Positions 1-5,972 of a stretch of DNA of 8,224 nt are shown in pieces (position 1 is the stretch's first letter; every line of letters begins with the position of its first letter). Location: NCBI GenBank assembly GCA_021816385.1, contig JAKAYJ010000047.1, positions 1 through 8,224 of the forward strand, given 5' to 3'. Both the position numbers and the translations under genes were made by a program. The stretch is from Thermoplasmata archaeon (lineage in GTDB: Archaea; Thermoplasmatota; Thermoplasmata; Thermoplasmatales; Thermoplasmataceae). Under the pieces are notes generated by a model, which saw nothing but the letters and a program-made list of their open reading frames with translations, had not been told where the DNA came from and did not search any database.

Positions 1-928
1 AGTTCAGGGTAGCGAGTCCGGATGCAACAGTGAATGGATTGGCACTGAACGTTCCTGATTGATACACATCGCCCTCAGGACTGATCCTCTCCATTATGTC
101 TGATCTTCCTCCGAAGAGGCCAACAGGCATCCCTCCACCTATAATCTTTCCGAGGGTTGTCAGATCAGGCTTAACTCCTATCATATCCTGGTATGCACCA
201 TACCTGAATCTGAAACCTGTTATTACCTCATCAAAGATCAGAAGTGCACCATATTCCTCAGTAATCTCCCTCAGGAATTTCAGGAATCCCTTTTCAGGAC
301 CAATCACCCCGAGATTGCCAAGTACGGGCTCTGTAATAACAGCTGCAATGTCCTTTCCATGCAATTTAAAAAGTTCCCTTATGGAATCCTCATTATTGAA
401 ATCTCCAATAAGAACAGTCTTTGCAACTTCCCTGGGAATTCCCGGGCTAGAAGGTGTACCGAAATTCAGTGCCCCACTTCCGGCATTCACAAGCACATAG
501 TCATGAGCTCCGTGAAATCCTGCATTCATCTTCAGGATAAGATCTCTGCCGGTATAGGCTCTTGCAAGCCGGATTGCATGCATGGTTGCCTCAGTTCCAG
601 AATTTGTGAATCTCATCTTTTCTATGGAAGGGACCGCTTTCTGTATTATTTCCCCAAGTTCTATCTCATTTTCTGTGGGAACTCCTTCTGGGATTGTGTT
701 ATCCAGTAAATACATGATTTCCTCGGCTATGGTAGTGTTGGAATATCCTGCAAAATTAACGCCAAAACCCATGCAGAAATCCAGGTATTCCTTTCCTTCC
801 ACATCAAAAATCCTTGAGCCAGAAGCCCTTGAAAAATACGTTGGATATGGCTTATAAAACCTGACAGGTGAATTTACTCCACCAGGAAAAAGCCTGGATG
901 CTCTTTTAAACAGATCATCGGAAAGCAT
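1..928 (-). CDS. hemL: Glutamate-1-semialdehyde 2,1-aminomutase, 3'-truncated by window edge
   Basis: HemL is a cytosolic PLP enzyme that converts glutamate-1-semialdehyde to 5-aminolevulinate in the C5 route to tetrapyrroles. Translating the minus strand from ATG at 928 gives 309 residues with no stop; the family is usually about 420-430, so roughly the last quarter is missing. The N-terminus carries the HemL signature [15 protein letters not shown] (residues 110-114) and AGFHGAHDY fit the cofactor and substrate region. FDEVITGFR contains the PLP-pyridine aspartate D233, and [14 protein letters not shown] contains the Schiff-base lysine K261. The loop around [14 protein letters not shown] also matches HemL rather than acetylornithine or GABA aminotransferases. 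The typical GTLSGNP stretch reads GTFSANP here, a mild variation. No Shine-Dalgarno site precedes the ATG, but a TATA-like box lies about 26 bases upstream, so the transcript may be leaderless. It is divergent from the Taw2-like gene. Confidence 0.93.
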   Translation of the reverse strand, partial: MLSDDLFKRASRLFPGGVNSPVRFYKPYPTYFSRASGSRIFDVEGKEYLDFCMGFGVNFAGYSNTTIAEEIMYLLDNTIPEGVPTENEIELGEIIQKAVPSIEKMRFTNSGTEATMHAIRLARAYTGRDLILKMNAGFHGAHDYVLVNAGSGALNFGTPSSPGIPREVAKTVLIGDFNNEDSIRELFKLHGKDIAAVITEPVLGNLGVIGPEKGFLKFLREITEEYGALLIFDEVITGFRFRYGAYQDMIGVKPDLTTLGKIIGGGMPVGLFGGRSDIMERISPEGDVYQSGTFSANPFTVASGLATLN

Positions 929-950
929 GAAGGTATATTTTTTCCTATCA

Positions 951-958
951 ATTTATGT
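951..958 (-). promoter_or_regulatory. Candidate TATA box for hemL (leaderless)
   Basis: On the minus strand this reads ACATAAAT, centred about 26 bases upstream of the hemL ATG at 928. That spacing would put the transcription start at or next to the start codon, as in leaderless archaeal mRNAs. The match to the archaeal TATA consensus is only fair, and the whole 929-1024 gap is AT-rich, so chance is a real alternative. Confidence 0.35.
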
Positions 959-978
959 TTTTCATTTTAAGGCAATAG

Positions 979-986
979 AATTTATT
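979..986 (+). promoter_or_regulatory. Candidate TATA box for the Taw2-like gene
   Basis: AATTTATT lies in the divergent intergenic region. Its centre predicts a transcription start near 1008, giving a short leader before ATG 1025 and lying downstream of the in-frame TTG at 989. It therefore weakly supports the ATG as the start. No Shine-Dalgarno site is visible before either start codon. Confidence 0.3.
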
Positions 987-1024
987 GTTTGATCCAATTA
1001 CTCACAGATTTGAAAAACCTTGCG

Positions 1025-1993
1025 ATGGAAGTTGAGGAAAAGGATGCAGAATTATTCATAAGGAAGGCAAAAAGAGAGGGAAAGTTGATCAGGAACCTGC
1101 GATCTCTGAAGGAAAATGGAAAGGTCATAATTCCGGTGAGAGAAAGGGTAGAATTTAAAAGTGCTCTGCTCTGTGAAAGGGAATTTTCAAGGAAGGAGGA
1201 TGTCACAATACCTGATGTGATCAACAGTATCATGAAAGACAACAATAGGAAGATCAGGTGGCAGAGGATGGGAAGTACAGTTATATTCAGCAGTGAGTAT
1301 GAGGAACTGGAAAGAGTTTCAAAGGAGCTCGTGAAAAAGTCCATAGCAACGCAGGTCTATGTCAGGGATGGAAGAATCGAGGGTGAAGTTCGGAGACCAA
1401 GACTCAGGCTTATTGCAGGTATACAGGGAGATACCCAGTATCTGGAAAATGGAGTTACCTTCATCACCAGCCCTGCAAGATTAATGATGAGCAAGGGCAA
1501 CATAGTTGAGAGAGGTCTTCCATCAATAAAAAAGATAAGCGCAGGAACGGTGCTTGACATGTTCGCCGGTATTGGTTATTTCTCACTGCCAATTGCAAAA
1601 CTTAAAACTGTGAAGAATGTCACATGTATCGATCTCAATATTGAAGCTCTTGAATACCTTGAAAAAAGTGCAGCTCTTAATGGGGTAAAAGAAAAGATTA
1701 CAACTTATAACATGGATTGCAGGTTATTCAATGCTCAGGAAAAGTATGACCTTGTCATAATGGGGAACTTCAAGTCCAGAATATATCTGGCCTCAGGACT
1801 TTCCCATGTTGCAAAAAATGGATATATCCTCCTTCATCATCTTGAGTTGACCGGTAATATCAAATTGAGTGTATACGACCTTATGAAGTCTGCCAGGTAC
1901 TTAGGCTATTCATTGATGCCAGTGGACAGCCACATAGTGAAGTCCTATTCTCCACATGTATGGCACATAAGTTCACTATTTCAAGTGCTGTAA
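1025..1993 (+). CDS. taw2: Taw2/Trm5-family tRNA-G37 modification enzyme, probably tRNA(Phe) 4-demethylwyosine aminocarboxypropyltransferase
   Basis: Class I SAM-dependent enzyme of COG2520. Taw2 moves the 3-amino-3-carboxypropyl group of SAM onto the tricyclic base at tRNA(Phe) position 37 in wyosine synthesis; the sister family Trm5 makes m1G37. From ATG 1025 the protein is 322 residues: an N-terminal small domain (about 1-40), a middle domain with RRPRLRLIAG (123-132) and MMSKGNIVERG, then a Rossmann fold with DMFAGIGYFSLP (178-189) and CIDLNIEALEYL. IMGN (245-248) has the glycine usual in Tyw2/Taw2 rather than the NxP of Trm5, and YSPHVWHI near the C-terminus matches the Taw2 ending; these favour Taw2. 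Three motifs look altered (see findings). The frame is open to a TTG at 989, adding 12 residues, but that part uses unlike codons and precedes the family's normal N-terminus. Taw2 is more likely than Trm5, without certainty. Confidence 0.75.
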   Translation: MEVEEKDAELFIRKAKREGKLIRNLRSLKENGKVIIPVRERVEFKSALLCEREFSRKEDVTIPDVINSIMKDNNRKIRWQRMGSTVIFSSEYEELERVSKELVKKSIATQVYVRDGRIEGEVRRPRLRLIAGIQGDTQYLENGVTFITSPARLMMSKGNIVERGLPSIKKISAGTVLDMFAGIGYFSLPIAKLKTVKNVTCIDLNIEALEYLEKSAALNGVKEKITTYNMDCRLFNAQEKYDLVIMGNFKSRIYLASGLSHVAKNGYILLHHLELTGNIKLSVYDLMKSARYLGYSLMPVDSHIVKSYSPHVWHISSLFQVL

Positions 1994-2083
1994 TTATGAG
2001 GGCAGATAAGAAAAAGATGCCAGGTTTACCATGTTTTCTTCCAGAAATCTTAAATCATTCAATTTCGATAGAACACAACAAGG

Positions 2084-2090
2084 TTTAAAA
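2084..2090 (+). promoter_or_regulatory. Candidate TATA box for the 2122 gene
   Basis: TTTAAAA sits inside a perfect 11-base palindrome, GGTTTAAAACC (2082-2092). A start about 25-27 bases downstream falls near 2112-2114, leaving a leader of under 10 bases before ATG 2122. This argues against the in-frame TTG at 2110, which would lie at or upstream of the transcript start. The rest of the 1994-2121 gap shows no gene; a short T-rich patch at 2032-2040 might help end the upstream transcript but is weak. Confidence 0.45.
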
Positions 2091-2121
2091 CCACCCTTAA
2101 CATATTGCATTGAACAAAAAT

Positions 2122-2463
2122 ATGGCGGCAAGAAGAAAGTATACCCCAAGAAAACCAGGTCAGAACAACAGGGGAAGATATTACGGATATAACGATAGAA
2201 ATGAAACGCCCAGGCCAAAGAGGATCAAAAAACTGGACATGAGAAAGAGTGAAGAATTTAATTTCATGCTGTCAAAGGCTGTTGAAGCCCTGCCTGATAG
2301 CATCAGGGGGTCAATTACTGGAGGGATATATGCCATCGCGTCCAGGCAGGGAATCAGCGAGGCAAGAGATTTTGTTATCAAGAAAAAGGAAGAAGGGGTT
2401 CTGGACGAAGGCACCCAGAAGCAGATATGGAATTTACTGAATGACTACTCCACATACAGATAA
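2122..2463 (+). CDS. Hypothetical small protein with basic Arg/Tyr/Gly-rich N-terminal tail
   Basis: I do not recognise this 113-residue protein as a named family. It is bipartite. Residues 1-42 are strongly basic (15 Arg/Lys against 3 Asp/Glu) and low in complexity, with RGRYYGY and PRPKRIKK, which looks like a disordered nucleic-acid-binding tail. Residues 43-113 look like a compact helical domain (EEFNFMLSKAVEAL, a loop with DSIRGSITGGIYAIAS, then EARDFVIKKKEEG and a helix ending NLLNDYSTYR). There is no signal peptide, membrane segment or cysteine. The ATG at 2122 was chosen over the TTG at 2110 because of the TATA spacing. It overlaps the next gene (DUF357) by 23 bases, so the two are probably cotranscribed. 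Its position just before a ribosomal operon and its basic tail suggest a role with RNA or ribosomes, but that is inference only. Confidence 0.75.
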   Translation: MAARRKYTPRKPGQNNRGRYYGYNDRNETPRPKRIKKLDMRKSEEFNFMLSKAVEALPDSIRGSITGGIYAIASRQGISEARDFVIKKKEEGVLDEGTQKQIWNLLNDYSTYR

Positions 2464-2758
2464 GGATCTTGCCATAACTCTGGAAGAGAAGGTCAAAAGA
2501 TATATTGAAATAGAAACAAGGGCCCTTGAAGTGCTTTCCATAGCGGTTCCGGAGAACACTCTTCTCTACGAATTCGCAAAGAGTTCAATGGAAATGATAC
2601 ATTCATATTTCTCCGATGCAATGCACTTCATGGAAAACGGAGACCTCATAAATGCACTGTCGTGTTTGAACTATTCATATGGGTGGCTGGATAGCGGGGT
2701 GAGACTTGGCGTATTCAAAACCGATGGGGATTATAGGAAATTTACCTTTTACAAATAG
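2441..2758 (+). CDS. DUF357 family protein
   Basis: A 105-residue archaeal protein of unknown function. The C-terminal half matches what I recall of DUF357: a helical hairpin with YFSDAMHFMENGDLINAL (56-73) followed by NYSYGWLDSGVRLG (77-90). The N-terminal half is another predicted helical pair (EEKVKRYIEIETRALEVL). The protein is acidic to neutral, cytosolic and lacks catalytic-looking motifs; DUF357 proteins look like small helical bundles and may mediate protein contacts. The ATG at 2441 lies inside the end of the upstream hypothetical gene (23-base overlap in another frame) and has no strong Shine-Dalgarno site, suggesting translational coupling. No other in-frame ATG occurs before residue 50. 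The gene ends 90 bases before rps13, where a separate promoter is likely. Confidence 0.85.
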   Translation: MTTPHTDKDLAITLEEKVKRYIEIETRALEVLSIAVPENTLLYEFAKSSMEMIHSYFSDAMHFMENGDLINALSCLNYSYGWLDSGVRLGVFKTDGDYRKFTFYK

Positions 2759-2776
2759 CCAAACTGTACAAAAAGA

Positions 2777-2790
2777 ATATATATATTTTA
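2777..2790 (+). promoter_or_regulatory. TATA box of the rps13-rps4-rps11-rpoD operon
   Basis: A run AATATATATATTTT preceded by a purine-rich AAAAAG stretch (possible BRE) is the best TATA element in the window. Its centre near 2783 predicts a start around 2808, giving a leader of about 40 bases before rps13 ATG 2849, consistent with the Shine-Dalgarno site there. Confidence 0.6.
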
Positions 2791-2814
2791 AAGATAAGGA
2801 GCAACCGCAAGGGA

Positions 2815-2832
2815 TAACATTTAAGCATGTTA
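2815..2832 (+). repeat. Inverted repeat in the ribosomal operon leader
   Basis: TAACAT and ATGTTA form a perfect 6-base inverted repeat around a 6-base spacer (TTAAGC). It lies between the predicted transcription start and the rps13 Shine-Dalgarno site. It could be an operator or a weak leader hairpin; all but one pair per arm are A-T, so stability is low and chance cannot be excluded. Confidence 0.4.
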
Positions 2833-2839
2833 AAGGACT

Positions 2840-2844
2840 GGTGA
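2840..2844 (+). promoter_or_regulatory. Ribosome binding site of rps13
   Basis: GGTGA matches the 3' part of the archaeal consensus GGAGGTGATC and lies 4 bases before ATG 2849, fixing the start of rps13. Confidence 0.6.
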
Positions 2845-2848
2845 ATTA

Positions 2849-3313
2849 ATGCCTGAAGAAAAAGAAAAAACTGATTTCCAATACATTGTAAGAATTGCAA
2901 GCATGGATCTTAACGGAGAAAGAGATGTAGTTCTGGCTCTGGCAGATCTAAAAGGTATCGGCCTCAGATTGGCTGAAACCCTTACAAAGAAACTCGAGAT
3001 TGATGAGAGCATGAGACTGGGAGATCTCAGCGAGGAGAAGATAGAGGAGATAAGGGATTATATCGAATCCGAAGAGTATGAGGACATTCCAGCGTGGATG
3101 CTGAACAACCGCTCAGATCCAGTAACGGGAAAGAACATGAATCTGGTAGGCAATGATCTCAATGTGCAGATTCAGGATAACATCAACACGATGAAAAAGA
3201 TAAGGTCCTACAGGGGCATAAGACATGAAACCCATCACAAGGTGAGGGGTCAGAGAACCAGGAGTAATGGCAGGAAAGGATTAACAGTAGGCGTACAAAG
3301 GAAAAAGGAGTGA
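2849..3313 (+). CDS. rps13: Small-subunit ribosomal protein uS13 (S13p/S18e)
   Basis: uS13 sits in the head of the 30S subunit, contacts 16S rRNA and helps form bridges to the 50S. The 154-residue length is normal for archaea. The N-terminal helix-two-turn-helix region includes DLKGIGLRLAETL (33-45), followed by a long acidic helical part (about 58-82) and the basic rRNA-binding tail with IRSYRGIRHE, VRGQRTRSNGRKG (132-144) and the ending VGVQRKKE. The start is ATG 2849 with GGTGA upstream. It is the first gene of the cluster and its stop is 6 bases before rps4. The stretch ETHHK (127-131) replaces what I recall as a Gly-Leu-containing segment in most uS13; see findings. Identification is secure. 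Confidence 0.97.
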   Translation: MPEEKEKTDFQYIVRIASMDLNGERDVVLALADLKGIGLRLAETLTKKLEIDESMRLGDLSEEKIEEIRDYIESEEYEDIPAWMLNNRSDPVTGKNMNLVGNDLNVQIQDNINTMKKIRSYRGIRHETHHKVRGQRTRSNGRKGLTVGVQRKKE

Positions 3314-3314
3314 T
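3307..3314 (+). promoter_or_regulatory. Ribosome binding site deciding a TTG start for rps4
   Basis: GGAGTGAT closely matches the consensus GGAGGTGAT and lies 5 bases before TTG 3320. It overlaps the rps13 stop codon (TGA 3311-3313). Together with the family's usual N-terminus (MGDP), it supports a true non-ATG start. Confidence 0.75.
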
Positions 3315-3319
3315 TTTGA

Positions 3320-3919
3320 TTGGGAGATCCAAAGTTTCAGAAAAAATTATATTCAACACCAAGGCATCCTTGGGAAAAAGACAGGATAGACGAAGAAAGG
3401 AAGACTATTAATCTGTATGGTCTTAAAAACAAGAAGGAGTTATGGAGAAGCCAGGCTACTCTTGATTCCATAAGGGCACAGGCAAGAGAATTGCAGGCCA
3501 GGACAAGAAGAAATGATCCCCTTGCAATAAAACAGCTGAACCTACTACTCGCAAGATTGAACAGGTACAGAATTTCTACAGGAAATGCATCACTGGATGA
3601 TATCCTGTCTTTGACAATAGAGAGTGTCCTAGAAAGAAGACTTCAAACCATAGTGTTCAGGAAAAACCTTGCAAAGACTGTAAAGCAGGCAAGGCAGATG
3701 ATAACCCATGGACACATATTACTGAACGGAAGAAGAGTAACTGTGCCAGGACTTCTCGTGGAAGGAATGGAAGAAGATTCCATTGAATACAGTGAATTTT
3801 CACCTTTCATAGATGACAAGCATCCGGTAAGGTTGATAATAGCAGGAGACCAGAAGGAAGAAGAACAGCCAGAGGCAGCAGAACAGGAAAACTCAGAGGA
3901 GGTAGAAAAAGTTGAATAA
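3320..3919 (+). CDS. rps4: Small-subunit ribosomal protein uS4 (S4p/S9e), TTG start
   Basis: uS4 is a primary 16S rRNA binder that nucleates assembly of the 30S body. The 199 residues start [20 protein letters not shown], the normal archaeal N-terminus, which requires the TTG at 3320 as initiator. The S4 RNA-binding domain covers about 105-167 ([20 protein letters not shown], then [19 protein letters not shown]). The C-terminus is a glutamate-rich tail (about 179-199, including [12 protein letters not shown] and SEEVEKVE), which is acidic for a ribosomal protein but common as a variable extension. Codons for two of these glutamates also form the Shine-Dalgarno site of rps11, and the gene overlaps rps11 by 8 bases. 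The S13-S4-S11 order is archaeal; bacteria have S13-S11-S4. Confidence 0.97.
   Translation: MGDPKFQKKLYSTPRHPWEKDRIDEERKTINLYGLKNKKELWRSQATLDSIRAQARELQARTRRNDPLAIKQLNLLLARLNRYRISTGNASLDDILSLTIESVLERRLQTIVFRKNLAKTVKQARQMITHGHILLNGRRVTVPGLLVEGMEEDSIEYSEFSPFIDDKHPVRLIIAGDQKEEEQPEAAEQENSEEVEKVE
3898..3903 (+). promoter_or_regulatory. Ribosome binding site for rps11 embedded in the rps4 coding end
   Basis: GGAGGT, a perfect core match, lies 8 bases before TTG 3912. It is built from the GAG-GAG-GTA codons of the S4 acidic tail and supports the TTG as the start of rps11. Confidence 0.75.
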
Positions 3920-4295
3920 AACCGGAATCGCACACATATATTCTTCACAGAATAATACAATCATACTTGTAACAGATCAGACCGGTGCTGAAACACTTGC
4001 AAAGGCAACTGGTGGAATGGTTGTTAAGAATGACAGGGATGAGTCAAGTCCATATGCGGCAATGAAGGCCGCTGATCTGATCTCAGAAAAGTTGAAGGAA
4101 AAGGAGGTCACTGATCTGATAATCAAGGTCAGGGCACCTGGAGGAAACAGATCAAAGATCCCGGGACCTGGAGCACAATCTGCCATAAGGGCACTGTCCA
4201 GGGCAGGTTTCAAGATTGTAAGGATTGAGGAGGTAACACCAGTTCCTCATGACGGAACCAAGAAAAAGGGCGGAAAAAGAGGAAGGAGGGTTTAA
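3912..4295 (+). CDS. rps11: Small-subunit ribosomal protein uS11 (S11p/S14e), TTG start
   Basis: uS11 lies on the 30S platform next to the E site and binds 16S rRNA. The 127 residues start close to the family's GIAHIY segment (5-10), followed by [19 protein letters not shown] (21-39), [10 protein letters not shown] (45-54), [20 protein letters not shown] (73-92) and the basic ending [14 protein letters not shown]. Archaeal S11 often has a few more residues before GIAHIY. No ATG is available there, and the strong GGAGGT site points to the TTG at 3912, which overlaps the rps4 stop by 8 bases. The stop overlaps rpoD by one base (TAATG). Identification is secure; the exact start is very likely. 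Confidence 0.97.
   Translation: MNKTGIAHIYSSQNNTIILVTDQTGAETLAKATGGMVVKNDRDESSPYAAMKAADLISEKLKEKEVTDLIIKVRAPGGNRSKIPGPGAQSAIRALSRAGFKIVRIEEVTPVPHDGTKKKGGKRGRRV
4285..4289 (+). promoter_or_regulatory. Ribosome binding site of rpoD
   Basis: GGAGG lies 5 bases before ATG 4295, inside the end of rps11, and fixes the start of the polymerase subunit gene. Confidence 0.65.
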
Positions 4296-5167
4296 TGCCA
4301 TCTTCAAGCGAAGCGAAAATATCAATATTGGAACTAAGAGATAACTTTGCCAGATTTGAAATAACAAACATTACAGAAGGAATTGCCAATGCACTCAGAA
4401 GAACCCTGATAAATGACATTCCAAAACTGGCAATTGATAAGGTGGTTTTCAGGCATGGACAGATCAGGGATTCTATGGGAAACGTTTTTGATTCATCATT
4501 GCCATTATTTGACGAGATTGTTGCGCACAGGATTGGACTGGTTCCCATAAAAACAGATTCCAGGATGAGTTTCAGGAATGAATGTTCATGTGAGGGCAAG
4601 GGATGCTCACTGTGCACAGTTTCTTATAATATAGACAAGACAGGACCAGGAGAGGTTTACAGTGGGGATCTTGTTCCATTCACCGGTAACGTTGAACTGA
4701 AGCCGGTAGATCCGCTGATACCAATAGTGAAACTTGGACCAAAGCAGGCCTTACTGGTCACAGCAGAGGCAACAATGGGGACTGCAAAAGAGCATGCAAA
4801 ATGGCAGGTAACATCAGCTGTTTCCTTCAAGTATCACAGGGAGTTTGAGATCAACAAGGCAGATAACGAAGGATGGGAAAAAATCAAGGAGAAATATCCC
4901 GTATCAATTGTCAGGGAGACAAAGGAAACAGTAACTGTTACTGATGATTACCAGCAGAGAGCTGTAATGAATTACATAAACACCGTGAACCACAGGACAG
5001 AAATAAACCAGTCAAAGCCTGTAAAGGTTACTGAGGACAGGGAAAGGTATGTATTCAAATTTGAAACAGACGGTTCACTAACAGCCAGGGAAACACTGAA
5101 AATTGCACTTGAAAAATTGCCAGAAAGACTTAACATTTTACACGAGAGTATAGTATCTCCGGATTAG
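4295..5167 (+). CDS. rpoD: DNA-directed RNA polymerase subunit D (Rpo3)
   Basis: Archaeal counterpart of bacterial alpha and eukaryotic Rpb3. It dimerises with subunit L and is the platform for polymerase assembly. At 290 residues it is slightly longer than many archaeal RpoD proteins. The alpha-like dimerisation core is clear: [19 protein letters not shown] (25-43) and [11 protein letters not shown] (78-88). C97-x-C99-x4-C104-x2-C107 matches the Rpb3-type zinc site. [12 protein letters not shown] follows, then [18 protein letters not shown] and a C-terminal return to the dimerisation fold ([19 protein letters not shown]). There is no cysteine after residue 107, so the inserted ferredoxin-like domain (about 170-235) cannot bind the [4Fe-4S] cluster found in some archaea such as Sulfolobus. 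This is the last gene of the ribosomal cluster. The genes that usually follow in other euryarchaea (rpl18e, rpl13, rps9) are absent. Confidence 0.96.
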   Translation: MPSSSEAKISILELRDNFARFEITNITEGIANALRRTLINDIPKLAIDKVVFRHGQIRDSMGNVFDSSLPLFDEIVAHRIGLVPIKTDSRMSFRNECSCEGKGCSLCTVSYNIDKTGPGEVYSGDLVPFTGNVELKPVDPLIPIVKLGPKQALLVTAEATMGTAKEHAKWQVTSAVSFKYHREFEINKADNEGWEKIKEKYPVSIVRETKETVTVTDDYQQRAVMNYINTVNHRTEINQSKPVKVTEDRERYVFKFETDGSLTARETLKIALEKLPERLNILHESIVSPD

Positions 5168-5174
5168 TTATATA
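5168..5174 (+). promoter_or_regulatory. TATA box for the phosphatase-NADK-JAMM cluster (leaderless)
   Basis: TTATATA directly abuts the rpoD stop codon and is centred 25 bases before ATG 5196. That is the exact spacing expected if transcription starts on the ATG. No Shine-Dalgarno site precedes this ATG, unlike the genes just upstream, which supports a separate leaderless transcript. Confidence 0.6.
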
Positions 5175-5193
5175 CAGTTCTGAACTATATAGT
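5171..5193 (+). repeat. Overlapping dyads between TATA box and start codon (candidate operator)
   Basis: Positions 5171-5191 form a 21-base dyad centred on 5181 (core AGTTC-T-GAACT, 9 of 10 pairs matching, the only mismatch being 5175/5187). A second, perfect 10-base palindrome ACTATATAGT spans 5184-5193. Together they fill the space from the TATA box to the start codon, a classic place for an archaeal repressor to block polymerase. They could instead act as a weak AU-rich hairpin at the end of the rpoD transcript. Confidence 0.45.
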
Positions 5194-5195
5194 AT

Positions 5196-5972
5196 ATGAC
5201 ATTCCTCAAAAATTTTATTGAAACCGGATCAGAAATAAGGGAACACATTTCAACTCTGGAAAACAAGGAGCAGAGGATCGGTTATACTGGAATGGGAGCT
5301 GATGGAACACTAACATCAAGGCTGGACAAACTGGCAGAGGACAAGATCATAGAAAGAATCAATGATATAGACCTGCCATTCAACATCATAAGCGAGGAAA
5401 TAGGTTTTGTGGACAGGGGATACGAGAGCAACATAATCATGGACCCACTGGATGGTACATATAACGCTGAAAACCAGATTCCACTCTATTCCATGTCGCT
5501 CGCAGTCATGAAGGATGATTTCACATCTCTCCAGGAAGCTTTTGTAATGAATCTGGCCACAGGAAACTACTTCTGGGCAACCAAGGGAAATGGTGCATAC
5601 AGGAACGGATACAAGATTGAGAAGGCAGAGAGGAGGAGTCATGCCTCAGTTGTTTACAATCTTGAAGAAACCAAAGTTCCAGACTTCCTGAAGAAGGACA
5701 TAACAAGAAAGAGGATTCTCGGCTGTGCATCAATGGAACTTGCACTCCTTGCAAATGGTGCACTTGATAATGTTGCGTACCTTGGAAGGGAGAAAAAGTT
5801 ACGTAATGTGGACATTGCGGCTGGAGTGCTACTTGTGGAGGAAATGGGAGGTTTTGTTCTTGATGGCAGCATGAAGAAAATGAATATGGGCAGGGATGTG
5901 AGAGAAAGGAAAAACATGATCGCCCTTTCATCCTTTTACAGGGACGAGATGGAGGAGCTAGTGAACAGATGA
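5196..5972 (+). CDS. Inositol monophosphatase / fructose-1,6-bisphosphatase family protein, possible NADP phosphatase
   Basis: Mg2+-dependent sugar-phosphatase-fold enzyme. Archaeal members often act on both inositol-1-phosphate and fructose-1,6-bisphosphate, and some on NADP. The 258 residues carry all metal motifs: MGADGTLTSRLDKLAED (33-49, like archaeal FBPase/IMPase), ISEEIG (65-70, metal glutamate E67), DPLDGTYNAENQIP (83-96, metal residues D83 and D86) and NVDIAAG (204-210, metal D206). The common DGTxNFxxGxP reads DGTYNAENQIP, with Ala and Glu in place of Phe and another residue, next to the active site. ATG 5196 is the start, with a TATA box 25 bases upstream and no Shine-Dalgarno site. 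Its last codons overlap NAD kinase by 4 bases (ATGA). The pairing with NAD kinase makes NADP phosphatase an attractive role, but inositol phosphatase or FBPase cannot be excluded. Confidence 0.88.
   Translation: MTFLKNFIETGSEIREHISTLENKEQRIGYTGMGADGTLTSRLDKLAEDKIIERINDIDLPFNIISEEIGFVDRGYESNIIMDPLDGTYNAENQIPLYSMSLAVMKDDFTSLQEAFVMNLATGNYFWATKGNGAYRNGYKIEKAERRSHASVVYNLEETKVPDFLKKDITRKRILGCASMELALLANGALDNVAYLGREKKLRNVDIAAGVLLVEEMGGFVLDGSMKKMNMGRDVRERKNMIALSSFYRDEMEELVNR

Noticed and set aside
96..857. Plus-strand open frames opposite hemL
   Set aside because: The minus-strand translation gives an uninterrupted HemL with all catalytic motifs, so these are antisense shadows.
1994..2218. Minus-strand open frame of 74 codons spanning the gap before the 2122 gene
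   Set aside because: It overlaps the start of a better supported plus-strand gene and its promoter, and its Cys/Phe/Tyr-rich product has no recognisable motif.
2805..2812. CC-GCAA-GG, a GNRA-type tetraloop in the rps13 upstream region
   Set aside because: The stem is only two pairs and it straddles the predicted transcription start, so it is unlikely to form or matter.
4066..4122. Repeated CTGATCTGAT within rps11
   Set aside because: Both copies encode ordinary Asp-Leu-Ile stretches of S11 and are explained by codon choice.
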